64,000 nucleotides of DNA from Sebastes aleutianus (GCA_916700875.1 CAKAKS010000067.1:1844409-1908408), one strand, 5' to 3'. Counted from the first letter of the stretch, positions 23,147-35,016 are shown. Program-made: numbers and translations. The notes: generated by a model from the sequence alone, not told the origin.

Positions 23147-24026
23147 TAATTATCTTTAATATTTTCTAATAACTAGACCAGCTCCTACTTGCATCCCCAC
23201 AAGAGGATATCCCATCTGACAATTACATTGTCCTTAGTTTGGAGCTCGGATAATGATGCATCTCTCTCTTCATCTTTGTCTTCTTGTCTGTGTTATTACA
23301 TCAGTCAAATTCTCTAAAGCCACAGCACTCACATCACAAAGTAACAGGAAGAACCAAGAGGAAGTGCAGTGCCTTGGAAGCAGTTACGGGTTCATGGTCT
23401 CCGCTCATAAGCAGAAACAGCGAGGCATGATGGAAGTTAATGAGCTGTCGCACACTGTTCTCAGCAGCGCTCAAGGACAGGGCTTAATAGAGAGCTGCAC
23501 TTCTCTCCATCTCTCAGTCTTTAGAATGTTCTCCCGCTCTTTCCCTGTGCGTTCCAATTTTATCCTCATTCTTAAGATTGCTCTCCTCTCTGGTTCCCTC
23601 TCTCTTCCTGCTGTCTCGTTGCCTCCCTCTCCCTCCCCTGTGTTAAGCACTCAAACTTTCCCGCTCTTTCCTCCCTGACCTTCTCCCTCCGTCCTCAGCA
23701 TCAATTTATCTTGTTTGATGAGAGTTTGCGAGGTGGATCTCGATAAAAAAAAAAAAAAAAGCTGGGGATCCGTGTCAAGGCTCACCTCTCTAAGCACTAT
23801 CACAGAGCACTGCCAAAGCACCGCTTCTCACCTCCCAAGGATAAAGGGGAAATTGGTTTCTGCAGACGTATGCTGTAGGTGACTCCACACCATCGGTCTG
23901 TGTTTTTATACACGTGGTTTATTTATTCATGTGAAGAGAAGTACTTCCAGTTTGAGAGTGTGGCTGTGATGGCTGTCAGACGGGCACATGAAGTTACTTA
24001 AGGTAATGGATAAAACCAGACTTAAA
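23147..24026. other. Intergenic stretch without a supported gene
   Basis: A 141-codon open frame at 23253-23678 starts with a hydrophobic stretch that mimics a signal peptide. Its second half is pyrimidine-driven Ser/Leu/Pro low complexity with no family resemblance, so I do not call it a gene. A 17-A run lies at about 23744-23760. Confidence 0.4.
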
Positions 24027-24117
24027 GATGCACCAATCAATACTTTATTATTAACAACAACTTTGTGTAATGTGAAAGGTGTTGCTCATAGTTACAAACC
24101 CACAGATAATTATCACA
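24027..24117 (+). repeat. Direct repeat, left copy (about 88 bp)
   Basis: Nearly identical to 25006-25097, with the shared start GCACCAATCAATACTTTAT and a shared CATAGTTACAAACCCACAG. The two copies lie about 980 bp apart. Confidence 0.85.
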
Positions 24118-24486
24118 ACTTCAGCCAACATCACAGAACTAGCGGCAACGAAGGCCGCCTTTTGCTTCGCCTCAAGTCACCTTTGTTTTGACCGACAGGC
24201 TGCACTTGAACACACCGCAAAGACTACAGCCGACGGCCAGTTAGGACGTACGTTCTGTGCTTGCCTGAGATGAAATAACTCTCCCTACCATAAAATAAAG
24301 AAGTTGCCGACCCATAGCTTCATTCCAGATGGCCATGTCGTTGTGAAAATATCCGTGTATTGGAATGATCAGATGAGATCAAGATGAAAAATGAGAAGAG
24401 CCCCCTGTGTTTTTCCTCTTGACTCTACTCGTTGGCGTGCTCCGTATGCAACTTTGATATGAGAGAAGAAGACAACCAAAAACAGA

Positions 24487-24559
24487 GGCGCTGTGGCTTA
24501 GTGGTTAAAGCGCCTGTCTCGTAAACAGGAGATCTTGGGTTCAAATCCCAACAGTGCCT
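24487..24559 (+). tRNA. tRNA-Thr, anticodon CGT
   Basis: A full 73-nt cloverleaf can be drawn. The acceptor stem GGCGCTG pairs with CAGTGCC, with one G-T pair and discriminator T. The D arm is GCTT/AAGC with an 8-nt loop. The anticodon stem CCTGT/ACAGG encloses loop CTCGTAA, hence anticodon CGT. The T stem TTGGG/CCCAA encloses loop TTCAAAT. The internal promoter boxes are present: A box TGGCTTAGTGG and B box GGTTCAAATCC. The sequence closely follows vertebrate tRNA-Thr(CGT), and no CCA is encoded, as expected. No run of four or more T follows within about 90 bp, so normal Pol III termination is not obvious. It may be an old tRNA copy or depend on a distant terminator. Confidence 0.85.
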
Positions 24560-24616
24560 CACACAGGACAGCAGTCTGTAGACTTTAACAGTGGAAAAAA
24601 AGAGATTCAGGACATT

Positions 24617-24905
24617 TATGGCCCTGTTCAGACCTTGTATTAACATGCGTCCTTAGTGATCCGATCGAAAGTGGACAGCTCTAAGTACAGGTGTGAACAC
24701 AATCAAGACGCATTGAGATTGGATCTTTCAGACCGCATTCAGAGGTGGTCTGGGCCACATATGACCACATTCTTTTAGCAGTGTGTAGTGAATGCGTCCT
24801 GGGCCTACTCTACTGACGTCCAGCTGGGATACGCGGGATCACCGCGTCCCTCATGTGAATAAACAGGCAGACACGGGCGCCTGTCAGCATGGAAACGTCC
24901 TCTGT
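24617..24905 (+). repeat. Fragment of a fish DNA transposon-like repeat
   Basis: It starts TGGCCCTGTTCAGACCTTGT and includes AGTGGACAGCTCTAAGTACA and a ATACGCGGGATCACCGCGTC block. I know this pattern from a common teleost element, but the right end is not found. Confidence 0.55.
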
Positions 24906-25005
24906 GCTCTACTGTATCCTGTCGGTACAACTGTATTTTTTTTAAATATATCTTGTTTATAGGCTACATATCTACAGACTATCAGACTAGGCCCAAGAAG
25001 TGCAT

Positions 25006-25097
25006 TATGCACCAATCAATACTTTATCATTAACAACAACTTTGTGTAATGTGAAAGGTGTCGCTCATAGTTACAAACCCACAGATAATTATCACCA
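25006..25097 (+). repeat. Direct repeat, right copy (about 88 bp)
   Basis: Partner of 24027-24117, differing at two or three positions. Confidence 0.85.
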
Positions 25098-25345
25098 ACT
25101 CTACAGTTCCCCTCAGCTCTATGAAGCCTTTGAGCATCTTTCAGCTCATTGTTAGCCTGCAACTTTACTGTTTACAACATGATATACTTATATGATATGA
25201 TGCAGTAGGAGTAGGCCTTTAAAATATAATCAGCTACCCTATACAAAGTATCTTAAATTGGCTCCACATTGATGAACTACAACATTAAGATTCTGGTAAG
25301 ATTTTATGGTAAGGTAACATGAATTATCATGAATTCATGCATGAC

Positions 25346-25957
25346 TTAAAGCTTCAGTAGGCAGTATATTTTTGGTATCATTGGGCAAAAATTCCATAAT
25401 AACCTTTCAGCATATTGTAATTCAAGTGTTCTGAGTGAAAACTAGACTTCTGCTCCTCCTCATGGTTCTGTTTTCAGGCTTTAGAAAATTTAGCCCATGA
25501 CGGGAGACTTCAGAGAGAGAGCGTTCCTATTGGCTGTGCTCCGGCTGGTGGGCGGTGCTTGGTATTTCCTCAGCAGATCTCAACATGGCTGCCGGGTCAC
25601 AAACTTTCTCATTTCACAGCTAAACGGTACACTACAAGATGTTTCTGAAAACATTTATGAAGAGAAATAGGCATTACAGTAACAGAATATTGATTCATAT
25701 TTGATCAGCGCTGCCTACTTTGACCATTTGATCGGGGTTAGCGAGTGATTGACAGCTGCTCAGAGACAGCAAGGCTCCAGCTCGGCTCTGATTGGTTGTT
25801 TTCCTCCAGTCTGTGAAATCCTGCAGATGCCATTAGGAGCACCGGAGGACACCAAAGGCACATGATTTTTGCACAACTGTCAGGATACAGTGACTGTTTC
25901 ATAAGAATAACTTTTTTTTAATCATATTTGCTCCACTTTTACCCACTGCAGCTTTAA
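25346..25957 (+). repeat. TTAA-flanked repeat, full-length copy (about 610 bp)
   Basis: TTAA at 25346-25349 leads into AGCTTCAGTAGGCAG, and the right end reads CCCACTGCAGCT then TTAA at 25954-25957. The two termini are imperfect inverted repeats. Partial copies occur at 14655-15078 and, inverted, at 20862-21015. No transposase is encoded. Confidence 0.7.
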
Positions 25958-26043
25958 ACCTCTTTTTGGGCTTCTTGTCCTCAGAGGATTCTGTACCTGC
26001 TTCACACTGGAAAGGTCAGTTTCATCTGAGTCCTCTTTCCTCT

Positions 26044-26051
26044 GTCTAGAT
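26044..26051. repeat. Left 8-bp target-site duplication of the hAT element
   Basis: GTCTAGAT, repeated exactly at 27335-27342. Confidence 0.85.
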
Positions 26052-26157
26052 CAGGGGTCTCAAACTCGCGGCCCGCGGGCCAATTGCGGCCCGCAAGACG
26101 ATATTTTGTGGCCCCCACCTTGATATGAAAGTTTAATGTTAGTGCGGCCCGCAAATT

Positions 26158-26368
26158 TTTTTTTTTTTTTTTTTTATAAAGTTTTTTTTTTGGGGGGGCA
26201 TTTTTTCATTTTTATTGACAGGACAGTGGATAGAGTCTTGGAAAGGGGGGAGAGAGAGAGTGGATGCGGAAAGGGCCACAGGCCGGATTCGAACCCGGGC
26301 CGTCGCGGTCAGGACCAAGTCTTGTTACATGGGCGCCCGCTCTACCAACTGAGCTAACCAGGCGCCCT
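26158..26368 (-). mobile_element. tRNA-derived SINE nested in the hAT element
   Basis: On the minus strand the head reads TTAGCTCAGTTGGTAGAGCG (A box) and GGGTTCGAATCC (B box). An unrelated body with CTCTCTCTCTCCCC follows, then GTCAATAAAAATGAAAAAAT and an A-rich tail, seen as the T runs at about 26158-26200 on the plus strand. This is the layout of common teleost tRNA-headed SINEs. Confidence 0.8.
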
Positions 26369-27010
26369 CGGCCCGCGAGTTTTATGTGAATGGCAGTTTG
26401 CCGTGGAAGGTCCCTTTGTTGCGCGAGCCCGAGCTGAACGAACCTACCAATCACAGCGGGGTATATGGCTCCCGGGGGCGGGCAATCGGCCGGGCTTGAT
26501 GCAAGCAGAGAAACATTTCACAACAACTATGGCGGCGCCCGTGTAACATCGCATAAGCTTGATTAAAGCTTGATTTATACTTCTGCGTTGAATCGACGCC
26601 GTAGCCTGACGTGCACCTCTCCAGAAATGTAACTACACGTCGCGGCGACGCAGACCGCAACAGCTGTGATTGGTCCAGTCTCTCAGCGATGCTGAGCGGC
26701 CAGGACCAAGTTCTACTTCTCTCTGCCTCCATCTTTTCAATGTTTGTTCACACAAATCCACTCAGATATATTTTCTCTTTTCGGCGTTGCAGTAATGTCA
26801 GTAAAAGTTCTGCGGTTCAACAGTTATTAGCTCCAACTCCGCTCAGTTTCTGTTTGTAGTACAAGAAGAAGAAGGAAACTCATAGAGACGCCGCCGCCAA
26901 CTAGCGGTTTGGTGGTGTAATTGCAGAGCAACACAAACACAGCAGGCACAACTTTATTGCGGAGTGACACCAAGTGGAATGAATATATATCTTGTCACAC
27001 AGCCCCAATC

Positions 27011-27091
27011 ATGTCTTTTTCAAAGCCTGCAGTGAAGAGAAAGGTTGGTGACGAGCACAGACAATTTCAGGAAAAGTGGGAGACGCAGTAG
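27011..27091 (+). pseudogene. N-terminal stub of a hAT transposase (GTF2IRD2-like)
   Basis: The frame from the ATG at 27011 reads MSFSKPAVKRKVGDEHRQF then QEKWETQ and a TAG. This matches the start of the Charlie8-type hAT transposase that also gave rise to the C-terminal part of GTF2IRD2. In that family a BED-like zinc finger and the catalytic domain would follow. Here the similarity stops after about 25 residues, and short repeats of TTCATGTTCAG follow. Confidence 0.65.
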
Positions 27092-27103
27092 AGGCCATGT
27101 TCA

Positions 27104-27192
27104 GAAGAACCGTTCATGTTCTTCAATGTTCCATTCATGTTCAGGACAGTTCATGTTCAGAAGAACCGTTCATGTTCAGAAGAACCCATTCA
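27104..27192. repeat. Short imperfect tandem repeat (GTTCATGTTCAGAAGAACC)
   Basis: Four to five imperfect copies of an approximately 19-bp motif inside the hAT element. Confidence 0.7.
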
Positions 27193-27334
27193 GGTTAAAG
27201 AACTGTTAATAATGACGTTTGAGAAGATTGTTTTTTTTTTAACAAAGCTTTTTTTGTGGAATACCTGATGCGGCCCAGCCTCACCCAGACTCTGCCTCCA
27301 GCGGCCCCCAGGTAAATTGAGTTTGAGACCACTG

Positions 27335-27342
27335 GTCTAGAT
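27335..27342. repeat. Right 8-bp target-site duplication of the hAT element
   Basis: GTCTAGAT, identical to 26044-26051. Confidence 0.85.
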
Positions 27343-28530
27343 GTTCTACCTACAGGTGGGATCTTTACTGCTACCTCGACACTTTTGTCATTTTTGAGTT
27401 CAAGAGCTGCACAGAACTAAAAAATAACGAAGTAATTATTTCATAATAAGAGCAACTGTTTCATCACCATCAACGTATATGTAAATTTATGAACTTGTAA
27501 TCACCTAAAATCATCTTTACCTTCTTTAAGTGCCTGGCCTCCTGCAGAGCTGTCTGTAGCTGTCTGTGGGGTCTTCTGAAACAAATTAAGGCCTCATAAT
27601 GAAATACTTTGACAATCTCCCTCTCCTTAACCAATAGCACAATGGCAACTAATCAAAGCAGCATAAAACCACATTTTAGCACTGTTGGAAATATGAATTC
27701 CATATTCCAATGTTTCACTAGCTGGTGAAAAACATGCCTATCGTTTTCTTTTGCCTTTTCTCCGCAGAGGTTCCTGGATGGTCCAACAGAGGTGGAAGCA
27801 CTGTAAGTTTTGAATGACAGATGAAAATGACAACTTTAGAGAAATAAGACATTTGCTACGGATGATGACAGTGTTCATAGTTATTAATTTAATTATTAAT
27901 TAGAGTTCCAAATTGATAGTTTAGAATACTTGATGAGACTTATTTCTTTGAGACTACATTAATTGGTTGTCATTTTCTCTTTATTCAAAGAGTGGTGCCC
28001 CGAGGATGATTTAATATAAGTTAAATCATAATATTCAATACATTAATAATTATTTTGATAATTACTAATTACTTTTGATGCCCATTTTAATACCTTTTTG
28101 ATACCTTTACCAACATAATTTGGTGCCCCATTATTATTAAGCCTTGGCTGTGGCAGGGAAGTCTCAAAAAACCCACACACGAATGAAGTATAAACAAGAA
28201 AGTTTAAAACAAGAAATATATTTGTGTGTAACAGAAATACAGTTGTGAACATTCTTTTTTATATGTGGATTTTTTTTTTACATTTATTTTCAACAATGAA
28301 TATTATGCGCATTGAAATATTTTTGTTGAGAGTCATTTATATAAAAATCACGAAATACATTTATGAATCTTTTTGTGCACATTCATTAATATCAACACCC
28401 ATCTGATCCCATATGAGAATGTGCGCACCTCATGCATACTTCATAACAGGTAATATGATAAGGAGGAGATGAAATATAAGGTGAGAGATGTAACCTTGTA
28501 GTAAAACATTGTTTGCCAATTTCACTGATT
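27343..28530. other. AT-rich intergenic stretch without a supported feature
   Basis: Nothing recognised; many T and A runs. Confidence 0.35.
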
Positions 28531-28705
28531 GTGTTATTGAATTTTATTTTTTATATTATTTTATTATTATTTATTTTATTATTATTAAACTATTATTATA
28601 TTATTTTATTTTACTTTTATTTTATTTTATTTTATATTTTATTTTATTTTACTTTATTATTCTTGAATTTCCCTCGGGATCAATAAAGTTACTATCTATT
28701 GTTTT
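28531..28705 (+). repeat. TTTTA-rich low complexity plus LINE-like tail
   Basis: About 130 bp of ATT/TTTTA repeats end in GAATTTCCCTCGGGATCAAT and AAAGTTACTATCTA. In fish this last motif is common at the 3' ends of retrotransposed copies. Confidence 0.6.
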
Positions 28706-29904
28706 TGTAGTCTACACAGCATTCTGTAAAATGTCAATCAAAGGTGAATCTATAAACTTAATCTTAAATAATTATTTATGAGTGATGGATTTTGTCATTC
28801 TTTCATAACCACACTATAAATAAATCTTTGATCATCTTTTTGACATTTCATTATTAGGATTTTTGAATTATGGTTTCTATAAATAGCCACAGCAATGCAT
28901 GACAGCTGTGCGTAATGACAGCTGTTCTGGCATAGTTGGAGAACCTCGTTGATGCAACACAGAAAAATTGCAGTTCTTCTTTTCCGTTCTTTTAAATGAC
29001 AGGTCTAATGAGTAGTGGAGCGAGCAGAAGAATCAACATGGGGATGTTTAAGGGCTTTTCGTTTATAGACAAATGTGTGGGATTGGAAATGGGGCTCGTG
29101 CACATGCGCCCAGTTCCATCAAGATTTATAAAACAGAACTAGGCCTATGTGTGGTTTCATAAATCTGACGAAAAGAATGCATATGCACATTTCTGGTCTC
29201 TCTCAGTTAGAAACAGCAGAGATTGTGTTGAAGTTGCTTCAATTCGAACTTGGAATGTTCAAGTCCAAACTTGCAAGACCTGAGTTATGCTCAGTTTGCT
29301 ACTGGGATAACATCAATATCAACACCATGGGCTCATTTACACTTCAACCCAACTGTATTTCTGTTATCCTTACTGTAATGTATTACAATTGTAGCCCCAG
29401 GGCAATTAGTTCTGCCCCTGAGTGCCATTGTGGCTGGTTTCCTTGTCTACTACCAGTTTCCTGGTTGTTCTGCTCAGAATAAATATGTTTTGGTTAATAT
29501 TTACATGTTCAGTTCAATATAAACTATACAGTATATTGTGTCATTTAAATAGATTGGTTGCAGTGTACTTGGTGATACAGGTGTTTAATTGTATTACATG
29601 TAAAATTGGTTGTTTATGTGTCATGTGACTTTACCTGGTTGTGATTGGCTGTGGGGCGGGGCTAGCGAGGAGCGAGTGGTCGAGCAAGAGGAGTGAGGGA
29701 GCGGCAGCAACGGAGAAGTTGGAGGGAAGCGAGTGGAACAAAAAGAAGACTGAGAGACGTAGCAATTAGAGATTTACGGTGTAGAGTGTGTTTGCAAGTT
29801 ATAGCGCTATAGAAACTAGAGCCTAAGACTGCAAGCCAGTGAAAAGCCGAATGTATGCATTGCGAGTGACGCCGTAGCAGATATTGTGCCATTAGCCTTT
29901 TTTA
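28706..29904. other. Intergenic stretch without a supported gene
   Basis: A purine-rich block at 29650-29760 stands out from the AT-rich surroundings but shows no gene structure. Confidence 0.35.
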
Positions 29905-30530
29905 GTAGTGATGGCGAGCTGAAGCTTCATGAAGCATTGAAGCTTTCCCGCAAATTGATCTGGAAAAGGGTTCATTTCTCGAGGCTTCATGTGCACACGA
30001 AACCACCTGGTGGCCAAAGAGTGTAAAACAGGCAGATATGATCTTAACCATGTGATCTGTAAAGGCTGTTGGGAATGATTATAAACAATGAAAAAAATAT
30101 ATATTACCATGTAATCCATTTATATCTATATAATAATATAATGACTATTTTCTAGTAAGTATATTATGAGTATATAACATACATGTATAATAAACTGTAA
30201 TTGTTTTGTGAGGAATGCATCTTATGTGTGTAAACCAATCCTTTGGTCAGTAATTGTATTTTAGTGTAGTGTAATATAATATAATAATGGCAGGAGGGGT
30301 AATGTTAGTGTTCTGTGTCACTTCTGGTTAGTGGCGTTGGTTCAACCAGTGAAGATCTGAACCACTTTCTGAACCAGTCACGCGGTATGGCCGGGCAGCG
30401 AGGCTTCGGACGTCATCAATGACGTCATTGGTCTAAAACGATACAAGCCTCGATACGCGCATCGCGGAAAACTTCCTGGATTGCTCGACACATGCTCCGA
30501 AGCCTCGGCACAGCACGAGTTCATGCGACG
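29905..30530. repeat. Probable hAT-like repeat
   Basis: The left edge AGTGATGGCGAGCTGAAGCT and the right-hand block with AAGCCTCGATACGCGCATCG and CCGAAGCCTCGGCAC resemble a teleost hAT-like element rich in AAGC/GCTT motifs. Exact ends and a target duplication could not be fixed. Confidence 0.4.
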
Positions 30531-30632
30531 GACTGCCACGGTCAGCTATCATCCAGCCAGCTTTAGGAATCTGTGACACAAACTCTGCTACTGTGAAAAC
30601 TCAGCACGGCCTCAACTGTTTCTGGCCACCAC

Positions 30633-30697
30633 GTTCCCCAGCATCGTTCCCCAGCATCGTTCCCCAGCATCGTTCCCCAGCATCGTTCCCCAGCATC
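30633..30697. repeat. 13-bp tandem repeat, five perfect copies
   Basis: GTTCCCCAGCATC repeated at 30633, 30646, 30659, 30672 and 30685. Confidence 0.95.
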
Positions 30698-33639
30698 GAC
30701 CAGACCTGCAATGTTGTTTGCTTTCATTAATTGTCCTTTTCTGTTTGCCGGCTTGTGTGAGTGTGTGTGTGCCCACCTTGTTATTATTGGTCAAGTAAAG
30801 GGAACCATAAGAGTTCATTTCTTATTCTTTGGCATTGCTTTATGGTATTTTTGGCTAGACCAAGTACATTAAAGGGTAAGATATATGCTAGTGACTCCAG
30901 AAGGTTAAAGGAACATAGAGGATTGATTTGTGTGAATATGGACTTGTTTATTTCTGTGAAAGGTCAGAGTGCTATTTTCTTGGTTTACTATTATTTAGTG
31001 TATTGTGAACCTTTTTACTTTACATATTTTTGATATTATCATTCAATTTTGGTTAATACATTTTGAGTTAATTGTTGGGGACATAGTTGTTCTGTGATTT
31101 TTGTTAGGTATAAACATAACCACAGTGAAGTCACATTTAAGAAATAGGGAGGAAATATTTATGGATGATTGAAATAAAACAACAACAACAGGAATAAGGG
31201 TTTAACTAAATCAAACTAGGGAATTAAGTTTACGAACACAGGGCGCTACCTATAGGAAAAGGTGCAGAAAGCGCTACACAATAAAACCAAATCTAATATG
31301 ATCGGCCAAACATTAGCCAAAGTTTATGTTAAAAAAAAAAGGAATATATGTTGCATTTAATATGCCTCAGATACATCAGAAACACTGGTAAATTACCAAA
31401 GAGGCTGCTGAGTAAGGCTGTTCTTTCCAAAAAATGACCTTGGAGGCTTTTTTAGGAGCTTATCTGTGAACAGAGCTATCTTTCCTTTGCTAGCGGGTCC
31501 TTTTTGAAGTAGGCATAATTTAAATGAATCGAAATCTAAATTGTTGTAAAATGTTTTATTAAAAAAAAAAAAAACATTGGTGATGTAGTGACAGTTGTTA
31601 ACAGTACAAAAACAATTGTGAGTCTGACATGTATCTGTAAGATTGTATTGGTTGAACAGTTCTTTCAGCATACAAGAATTGAGCAGCTAAAGTAGTTCCA
31701 AATTTGTTCTTAAACCTCCACACTGGGGTGTGACCTTGAATTCCACACTGTATAATTAGTTTCTTTAAAGTTCCATATGAAAAATGTACACTGAATAATG
31801 ATCCTGTTTATGACAAGGCTTCTGGTCTTAGAAGGCCAAAAGCCTTGTAAGTAGTACGACTTACTACTTGACTAGAAACAGTTCAGTAATGTCTCAATGG
31901 ATGTAGACTGTGGATATAAGCCTGCAATTTTCTCCTCCCCTTCCGCTATCTAACTATCTATTTTGCAAGGGCACCGTTGCTGCATCCTGTGCTTAGCCTC
32001 GCCCAAGATGATAGCGATTGGTCTAAAGAATTTTTTTTTAAAGACAAACCAGGGCGTTATTTCCCTATACCACAATGATAGCCAGACCTTTCTTTAGCAG
32101 GATTAGTTCAGTGATGATGCTTGAACCACTGAAACATTAATCACTGAAAATAAATTGTCCTTTTAAAAAATGCAAACTTGAAAAATATGATGTAATTTCA
32201 GGAAAAGGTTACCTTTCCTGTTCAAATTAATCCCACTTGGATGGGCTCATTGCCCCTGGGCTCACTTTTTTTAAGGGCAGTCGAGTTCTGATTGGTTGCA
32301 GAACAGGAAACAAATGACGCTAAGTTTGAATTAATCAGAGCTCACAGAGGTTCTGTTAAACCATCTCTGTATCTCTCTTTCGCTGTTACTCATTCTCCCT
32401 CTCCCCCCCATCCCTCATTACTCTCACACACTCACATGTTCACACATTCTTGTTCTTCTTTAACATGTCAGGCTGGTGCAATCGGTGACAGAAAGTGGCC
32501 GGTAATAAAACGGCAGTGGGACTGTCAGCGTTTTTAATGAGCTGTAGTGTCACACAGATCTGGGGGCTCTTCGCTGTCCCCTCTGAGAAAAAAAGACCTT
32601 GTCCTTTCCCTTGAAACTTTTTAATGAACAAAGAGCTGGAACTTTATTCTCAGGTAGACTACAATTTGCTGTGGCCTCCCCTCAAGGAAAGTACACTTCC
32701 TCTGAGTCGTAAGAACAGTTTAACCTATGTTAGAGCACCAATGTCCTTAAGTTCTCCAACGGAAACATGCCAATATATTACATTTATTTCAAAGCAAATT
32801 AACTGTTTTTGGAAAGCCTGGCATCTTAGTTACATGACTCCATTTGTGGATATACTGTACTACATTCAGAGCAGAACAAATGAACGTGTCACTTCCACTT
32901 CTGTTCTCTTTAATTGAAAGGATGAAGTCGGGCTGTGTAGCTCTGCAAGAACTCTTTACAATTTAAAGATATAAAACAAAAAACGATTTACATATTTTGA
33001 GGAGAAGGAGAAAGAGGAGTAAAAAAAAATTCTGTGCTGAAGGGATCACAGAGTGTCACTGGCAGGCAACGAAAAGGTCCCACGCCTCAACTCCATAAAT
33101 GCTAGAGGTCTGAGCTATTCTGGGACTAGAGCTGTGTTATTTAGCATAGCCGTAGCCTGGTGAGACATCGGCAGACACACTTCAATCACTGTGCAGCTAC
33201 TCTTTAATCCTAATCCTCGCCCCGGTGTGATGCACAGAGACAGTTCCCAAAATACTCCTGATCATCGTCATATGGTGCTTTGGGCAGAGACATCTGAAAC
33301 TGAATCTGGTGCGGCAGCGACCCTGAAGCACCTGGGTCATGCGAAACAAATAATGCATTTTCAATTATTATTTGTACATTGTAATGTCCACAGGGCATCA
33401 AAGGGTGTTAAATCCAAGTTAACATTTTAGTTTTAAGTGAAGTCACAGGTGAAAGTATGTAACAGTCCAATCTAATTGTCCATGGAGCATTGTTGGCTCT
33501 GTTAGAGCACTGATGTCACACGTGCATCTTTTTATTGGCAGCTGTTTCATTCATGCTTCACAACCAGCTGTTTGGCTACCAGCTGACTAGCAACATCCAA
33601 TCATAACTGTACAGATCGACAGCTCGGCCATTACAACCT
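30698..33639. other. Long intergenic stretch without a supported gene
   Basis: I see no exon-like structure or nameable repeat. Open frames up to about 97 codons have no recognisable content. A runs lie near 31330 and 31560. Confidence 0.35.
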
Positions 33640-34226
33640 GTTATTCTTTATTCTTTATTCTTTATTCGGATCCCAGGGTAGAAGCTACTCTTCCTGGGGT
33701 CCACACATAACAAAAACATAACATATAACACATTTAAAAAAAAACAATAAAAACATGTTCAAGACAAATAAAATTAAAAATTAAAAGAAGAGAAAAAACA
33801 TTAAAAGAAGAAAAACAAACAAACAAAAACTGCTTAAAATAAAAAAACTAAATACACCGCATCAAACTGCAATCCCTCATGGTTGTTCAGGTCAGCCACC
33901 AGGGTTATTTTTAATGTGATTTTTTAGTATTTTTTTAAAACTTAGGTGCTCTCAGTGATCATAGTTGGTAACTTGTTCCACATTGTGATAGCCCTATACA
34001 TAACAGATCTGCACACTGCATCCGTTCTGGGTTTTGGCTTGACTAGATCACCCCTAGTGGCCTGCCTGGTAGTGTGACTGTGTTGATCTCTCACATCATT
34101 TATTTGTGAGTGCAGACAATTTGGTTGTTTACTATAACAGATATTCCTAAAGAAACACATTAAATTTCATCTCAACCTCTCCTCTACTCTGAGCCATGAG
34201 AGTCTGGCATGCATTCTCAAGTATAG
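33640..34226 (-). mobile_element. 3' end of a LINE, minus strand
   Basis: The minus-strand frame 34160-33942 contains RDQHSHTTRQATRGDLVKP and YRAITMWNKLPTMI, the usual final segment of fish LINE ORF2 proteins (..YRA..WNxLP). Downstream come a 3' UTR with GGACCCCAGGAAGAGTAGCT and an AATAAAG repeat tail (33640-33668 on the plus strand). The 3' UTR start resembles the one at 58940-59290. Reverse transcriptase itself is missing (5' truncation). Confidence 0.7.
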
Positions 34227-34780
34227 TACGTTGAAAAAAAAGTCATACTAGTAAGTCGAAATTACATCATAGTATAGTATGTCGAAAAAAGTCTGTATAG
34301 TATGTCAAAGAAAGATTTGAATTAAAAAGTCATATTATAGTATGGCGTAATAAGTCATAGTATAGTATGTAAAAAAAAAGTCATAGTACAGTATGTCAAA
34401 AAAAAAGTCATAGTATGTCAAAAAAAGTCATGGTATAGTATGTCAAAAAGTTTTTTTTTAAAAGTAATAGTATAATATGTCAAAACAAATTAATTGTTTA
34501 GTATGTTGAAAAAGATTTTTAAAAAGTCATAGTATAGTATGTCGAAATAAAAGTCATAGTATAGTATGTTGTAAAAAAGTAATTGTACAGTATGTTGAAA
34601 AAAACGTCATACTATAGTATGTAGAAAAAATGTCATAGAACAGTGTCAAAATAAAAATAAAAAAAATGTCGAAAGAAATTCACAGTATAATATGTCGGAA
34701 AAATAGTCATTGTGTAGTATTTTGCAAAAAAAGTCATGGTATAATATGTCGAAAAATAAGTAAAAAATAGTCATATGTCA
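34227..34780. repeat. AT-rich minisatellite, first block
   Basis: Degenerate tandem copies of a unit of about 26 bp built on AGTCATAGTATAGTATGTCG followed by a run of A. Copies vary in A-run length and partial loss. Confidence 0.9.
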
Positions 34781-35016
34781 AGCCCTATACATAACAGATC
34801 TGCACACTGCATCCGTTCTGAGTTTTGGCTTGACTAGATCACCCCTAGTGGCCTGCCTGGTAGTGTGACTGTGTTGATCTCTCACATCATTTATTTGTGA
34901 GTGCAGACAATTTGGTTGTTTACTATAACAGATATTCCCAAAGAAACACATTAAATTTCATCTCAACCTCTCCTCTACTCTGAGCCATGAGAGCCTGGCA
35001 TGCTTTCTCAAGTATA
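34781..35016 (-). repeat. Duplicate of the LINE fragment 33992-34226
   Basis: About 235 bp nearly identical to 33992-34226; I see only about five differences. It is embedded between two blocks of the same minisatellite. Confidence 0.9.

Larger units (their letters stand above)
26052..27334 (+). mobile_element. Non-autonomous hAT transposon with intact ends
   Basis: The left terminus CAGGGGTCTCAAACTC and right terminus GAGTTTGAGACCACTG are inverted repeats matching at 15 of 16 positions. The element is flanked by a perfect 8-bp duplication GTCTAGAT, which is the hAT signature. Inside are a tRNA-derived SINE in reverse orientation, further repeat material and only the start of a transposase frame (27011-27091). 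Without a transposase it could move only with help from a related autonomous copy. Confidence 0.85.

Noticed and set aside
23253..23678. 141-codon frame with a signal-peptide-like start
   Set aside because: Second half is pyrimidine-driven low complexity, no family resemblance and no splice or promoter context.
29640..29900. Purine- and CpG-rich block resembling a promoter or an LTR leader
   Set aside because: No downstream exon, no matching second LTR and no clear element ends were found, so I leave it unassigned.
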